This document shows, in pieces, positions 13,432-15,595 of a stretch of DNA of 15,595 nt. Position numbers and translations under genes: made by a program. The stretch is taken from assembly GCA_039190275.1 (NCBI GenBank), contig JBCCYF010000104.1, forward strand, positions 1 to 15,595. Direction: 5' to 3'. Numbering within the stretch: the stretch's first letter is position 1; the number at the start of each line of letters is the position of its first letter. The notes below the pieces were generated by a model. It saw only the letters and a program-made list of their open reading frames with translations. It did no database searches and was not told the origin of the DNA. Source of the stretch: Halovulum sp039190275 (GTDB lineage Bacteria > Pseudomonadota > Alphaproteobacteria > Rhodobacterales > Rhodobacteraceae).

Positions 13432-14481
13432 ATGCAGATGGCTGCGGCAAATCGTCTATTGGGGTTAGACGCGCTTCGAATGCTTCTGGCACTTGGGGTC
13501 CTCTTTTATCATTATCTCTGGTCGGGGCCCACCAAGGGTGTTCTGCCGATTGAGCCGGTCGAGTTCCTGTTCTATGGCCGCTATGCGGTGCCGGTTTTTT
13601 TCATTATCAGCGGGTTTGTGATCGCCAGATCCATGGCGCGGCGGAATTGGTATGGATTTGCTGTGGCAAGGATTGCGCGGCTTTATCCCTCGCTCTTATT
13701 TTGCGCGACTGTCACGTTCGTGGTGCTCCTTCTCGGCAACAAACCGACGATGGATACCATTATGGTTTACCTTGGGGCCATATCCTTCTTCGGGATCGGT
13801 TTCGACCATGGTCAAATCGACGGATCCTACTGGACGCTGGTGTACGAGTGGCGCTTTTACGCGATCGTTGTTCTATTGATGGCTGTCGGTGCCAGTCGGG
13901 TCTTACCACTCTTGATCACGGCGTTTTCGTTTGCGGGGCTCATTGTGGAGTTGGGCGGCGTACAGGAAATTGGATACTTGGTGCCGTTGTATCCCTATGC
14001 TTCGTTTTTTGCCATCGGCGTTCTGGTAGCACTGGGGATCTCTTCGGGGTGGAAGCCTTGGATCCACGGGTTGATTGCGTTCAACATTGTCGCGGCAGGT
14101 TTTGCTCTGCCAGGCAGCATTCAGGATATATTAGTCGATCATGTGGTCCATCAGTCGGTGTGGGAGGGGCTGATCATAGCGGCCGTTGCCCTTATGATTT
14201 TTGCGATTTTCTATCACCTGCCGATCCCGGACCGCCTGGCGGGATTTGTTCAGTTATGCGGCGCGATGAGCTATCCGCTGTACCTTGTCCATCAAGTGTT
14301 CGGATATCGAATTATTCGCAAGTTGCATGACTTTGATGTGCCGCCCATGCTTGGAGTACTCGCTGCGGTATGCGCGTGCTGCGCGGTGGCGTGGGTTGCG
14401 GCCCGGCTCGTCGAGCCGAGGTTAACGCCTATCCTTAAAACGGCCCTCACGGTCGAGCGTCCGATCCGGCGCCCCGCCTGA
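13432..14481 (+). CDS. acyltransferase-3 family integral membrane protein (OafA/YrhL type)
   Basis: 349 residues with about ten membrane helices. The N-terminus has the family pattern Gly-Leu-Asp-Ala-Leu-Arg (about residues 9-14) followed by a helix ending Phe-Tyr-His-Tyr (about 24-27), which supplies the conserved Arg and His. Later come Phe-Phe-Ile-Ile-Ser-Gly-Phe-Val, Ala-Arg-Ile-Ala-Arg-Leu-Tyr-Pro, and Tyr-Trp-Thr-Leu-Val-Tyr-Glu-Trp, all typical. Such enzymes move acyl groups (often acetyl) across the membrane onto surface glycans. The sugar target is unknown, as no glycan genes are nearby. Start is ATG 13432 or ATG 13438, after a GGGG; the upstream ribosome site is weak. The stop codon abuts the stop of pyrF on the other strand. 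Confidence 0.9.
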   Translation: MQMAAANRLLGLDALRMLLALGVLFYHYLWSGPTKGVLPIEPVEFLFYGRYAVPVFFIISGFVIARSMARRNWYGFAVARIARLYPSLLFCATVTFVVLLLGNKPTMDTIMVYLGAISFFGIGFDHGQIDGSYWTLVYEWRFYAIVVLLMAVGASRVLPLLITAFSFAGLIVELGGVQEIGYLVPLYPYASFFAIGVLVALGISSGWKPWIHGLIAFNIVAAGFALPGSIQDILVDHVVHQSVWEGLIIAAVALMIFAIFYHLPIPDRLAGFVQLCGAMSYPLYLVHQVFGYRIIRKLHDFDVPPMLGVLAAVCACCAVAWVAARLVEPRLTPILKTALTVERPIRRPA

Positions 14482-14493
14482 TCAGAGGATCGG
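14461..14493. other. inverted repeat spanning abutting stop codons
   Basis: CCGATCC (14461-14467) and GGATCGG (14487-14493) are 7-base complementary arms around 19 bases that contain both stop codons. There is no T-run, so it is at best a weak two-way transcript end. The arms lie inside both coding regions. Confidence 0.35.
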
Positions 14494-15177
14494 CAGCGAC
14501 GCGAGGATGTTGCGGGCGGACCGGGCGGGATCTGTAGACTGCCAAATCGGTCGGCCGACCACAATATGATCGGCGCCCTGGCCCAGTGCATTCGCCGGGG
14601 TTTCAATCCGCTTCTGGTCACCCGGCGCAGCGCCCGGCGGACGAACCCCAGGTGTGACAATCAGTTTTCCATCCGCTTCCGGCAGGGACCGTATCAGGCT
14701 GGCCTCTGCCGCGGCCGCGATCACACCATCTGCCCCGGCTGTAAGCGCGAGCCGCGCGCGCTCAACAACGATATCAGGCACCTGGCCCGCGCGGATAAGC
14801 GAGAGATCCAGGTCATTTCGGTCAAGTGACGTCAGCACTGTGACCGCAAGGATTTTGGTGGACGCGTCGCCCCGGCCCGCCACCGCCGCCGAAACGACAT
14901 GGGGGTCCCCATGGACCGTGAGAAAATCCAGCTCGTAGCGGCAAAGCCCCTCGACCGCCCGCTCAATGGTAGCCGAAATGTCAAACAGCTTCATATCCAG
15001 AAAAACGCGTTTCCCCTTCTCTTTCAATTCATCGGCCAGGGCCAAGCCGCCGCCGGTCAGCATTCCAAGTCCGATCTTGTAGAAGGTCACGGCATCGCCC
15101 AGATCATTGGCAAGCCTGAGACCCTCCAAGGCGGTTGGGACATCAAGGGCGACGATCAGACGGTCATTGGGATGCAT
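14482..15177 (-). CDS. pyrF: orotidine 5'-phosphate decarboxylase
   Basis: 231 residues from ATG 15175-15177 (- strand), with a GTGGAG ribosome site just upstream. A GTG at 15198 would add 7 residues but has no ribosome site. Catalyses OMP to UMP plus CO2, the last step of pyrimidine synthesis. Motifs: Ala-Leu-Asp12, Tyr-Lys34-Ile-Gly, the catalytic Asp61-Met-Lys63-Leu-Phe-Asp66, Thr-Val-His-Gly, Val-Thr-Pro-Gly-Val-Arg-Pro, and Val-Val-Gly-Arg-Pro-Ile for phosphate. All active-site residues are present and the length is usual. It lies 48 bases downstream of an unrecognised gene on the same strand and is probably co-transcribed with it. Confidence 0.96.
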   Translation of the reverse strand: MHPNDRLIVALDVPTALEGLRLANDLGDAVTFYKIGLGMLTGGGLALADELKEKGKRVFLDMKLFDISATIERAVEGLCRYELDFLTVHGDPHVVSAAVAGRGDASTKILAVTVLTSLDRNDLDLSLIRAGQVPDIVVERARLALTAGADGVIAAAAEASLIRSLPEADGKLIVTPGVRPPGAAPGDQKRIETPANALGQGADHIVVGRPIWQSTDPARSARNILASLPIL

Positions 15178-15225
15178 GCGTAGCTCCACTTGTTCCACGG
15201 GTTATGGTCAGCGGGAGCCGATTGT

Positions 15226-15595
15226 TCAAGCGATTGCGAACGTCTGGGCTGAGATGTTGATGCTTCCCCAGTCCTCCAGAGGTATGTGTTGACCACTGAG
15301 CGCGCAGTCGATGGCCCAGGTGTCGCGCAAGATCAGCTGCACCGGATGAACCTCGCAGGGTGTTTGGTGGGCGCGCAGCCGCACGACATGCCGCCCACGG
15401 ATGGCCTGCGCCATGGCCGGCAGGCGGGGGTCTGCAGCCGGTAGGTCCTGCCATTGGTGTTGAAACAACGCCTGCGCTGTCTGCGCCAGCTGGCGTGTCC
15501 CGTCAGGCAGGCTTTCGAGGAGTTTCGTGCGGGCCCGTTCGCCCGCCGTAAACAACCCGGTGGGTGCCAGCATCGGCGCGGGCGCGGCCAGGATC
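15226..15595 (-). CDS. 3' part of an unrecognised gene, cut by the window edge
   Basis: The frame is open from the edge to a TGA at 15226-15228, so at least 123 residues are seen. The ATG at 15573 has no ribosome site and the frame continues upstream of it, so the true start is probably outside. The visible part is soluble: Ala/Arg/Leu/Gln-rich helices first, then a region rich in beta-type residues near the end with two cysteines. I recognise no domain. Its position 48 bases upstream of pyrF on the same strand suggests a shared transcript. Confidence 0.6.
   Translation of the reverse strand, partial: ILAAPAPMLAPTGLFTAGERARTKLLESLPDGTRQLAQTAQALFQHQWQDLPAADPRLPAMAQAIRGRHVVRLRAHQTPCEVHPVQLILRDTWAIDCALSGQHIPLEDWGSINISAQTFAIA

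Noticed and set aside
1..15595. CRISPR arrays, insertion sequences, integrases, prophage genes
   Set aside because: No regularly spaced repeats, no transposase or integrase motifs and no terminal inverted repeats with target duplications were seen. The tRNA-Val 3' end shows no obvious repeated attachment site in the window.

Overview
The window looks like chromosomal DNA from an alphaproteobacterium, most likely a Rhodobacteraceae (Roseobacter-group) member. The signs are GC-rich codon use, frequent TTG/GTG starts, the 41-residue alphaproteobacterial type of ribosomal protein L36, a DinB with a Cys-rich N-terminal extension, and a caspase-like/peptidoglycan-binding protein of a kind common in that group. 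This assignment is inference from sequence style; no 16S or phylogenetic marker is present.

Left half (about 180-8463, all + strand): a branched-chain amino acid (LIV/HAAT) type ABC importer cluster. In order it holds a small secreted protein, LivH-type permease, a 360-bp stretch without a convincing gene, a small four-helix membrane protein, LivM-type permease, periplasmic substrate-binding protein, an intrinsic terminator, a patatin-like lipoprotein, LivF-type ATPase, and a PaaK-like adenylate-forming protein read from its own ribosome binding site after a 250-bp gap. The second ATPase (LivG type) is absent and probably lies upstream of base 1. The presence of a PaaK-like gene suggests an organic or aromatic acid as cargo rather than an ordinary amino acid, but the PaaK-like protein lacks recognisable versions of two ATP-handling motifs, so a simple import-then-CoA-ligation model is not secure. 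The patatin lipoprotein and two small envelope proteins inside the cluster point to an envelope-linked job.

Middle (8501-10293): a secreted pseudo-caspase with two peptidoglycan-binding domains, driven by a sigma70-like promoter with a palindromic spacer, converges through a two-way terminator on rpmJ (L36). Upstream of rpmJ on the - strand is tRNA-Val(GAC) with its own promoter and a strong leader hairpin.

Right half (10358-15595): an N-formylglutamate amidohydrolase family gene (+); a candidate small RNA on the - strand with a promoter, three stem-loops, a single-stranded CCUCCC (anti-Shine-Dalgarno) stretch and a strong terminator overlapping the hydrolase stop codon; DNA polymerase IV (dinB, -); a small coiled-coil protein (-); a 390-bp regulatory-looking gap with a perfect 19-bp palindrome; an acyltransferase-3 family membrane protein (+) whose stop codon directly abuts that of pyrF (-); and the 3' part of an unrecognised gene upstream of pyrF running off the window.

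The best candidates for something undescribed are the - strand small RNA, the degenerate PaaK-like protein in the transporter cluster, the patatin lipoprotein embedded between transporter subunits, and the pseudo-caspase.
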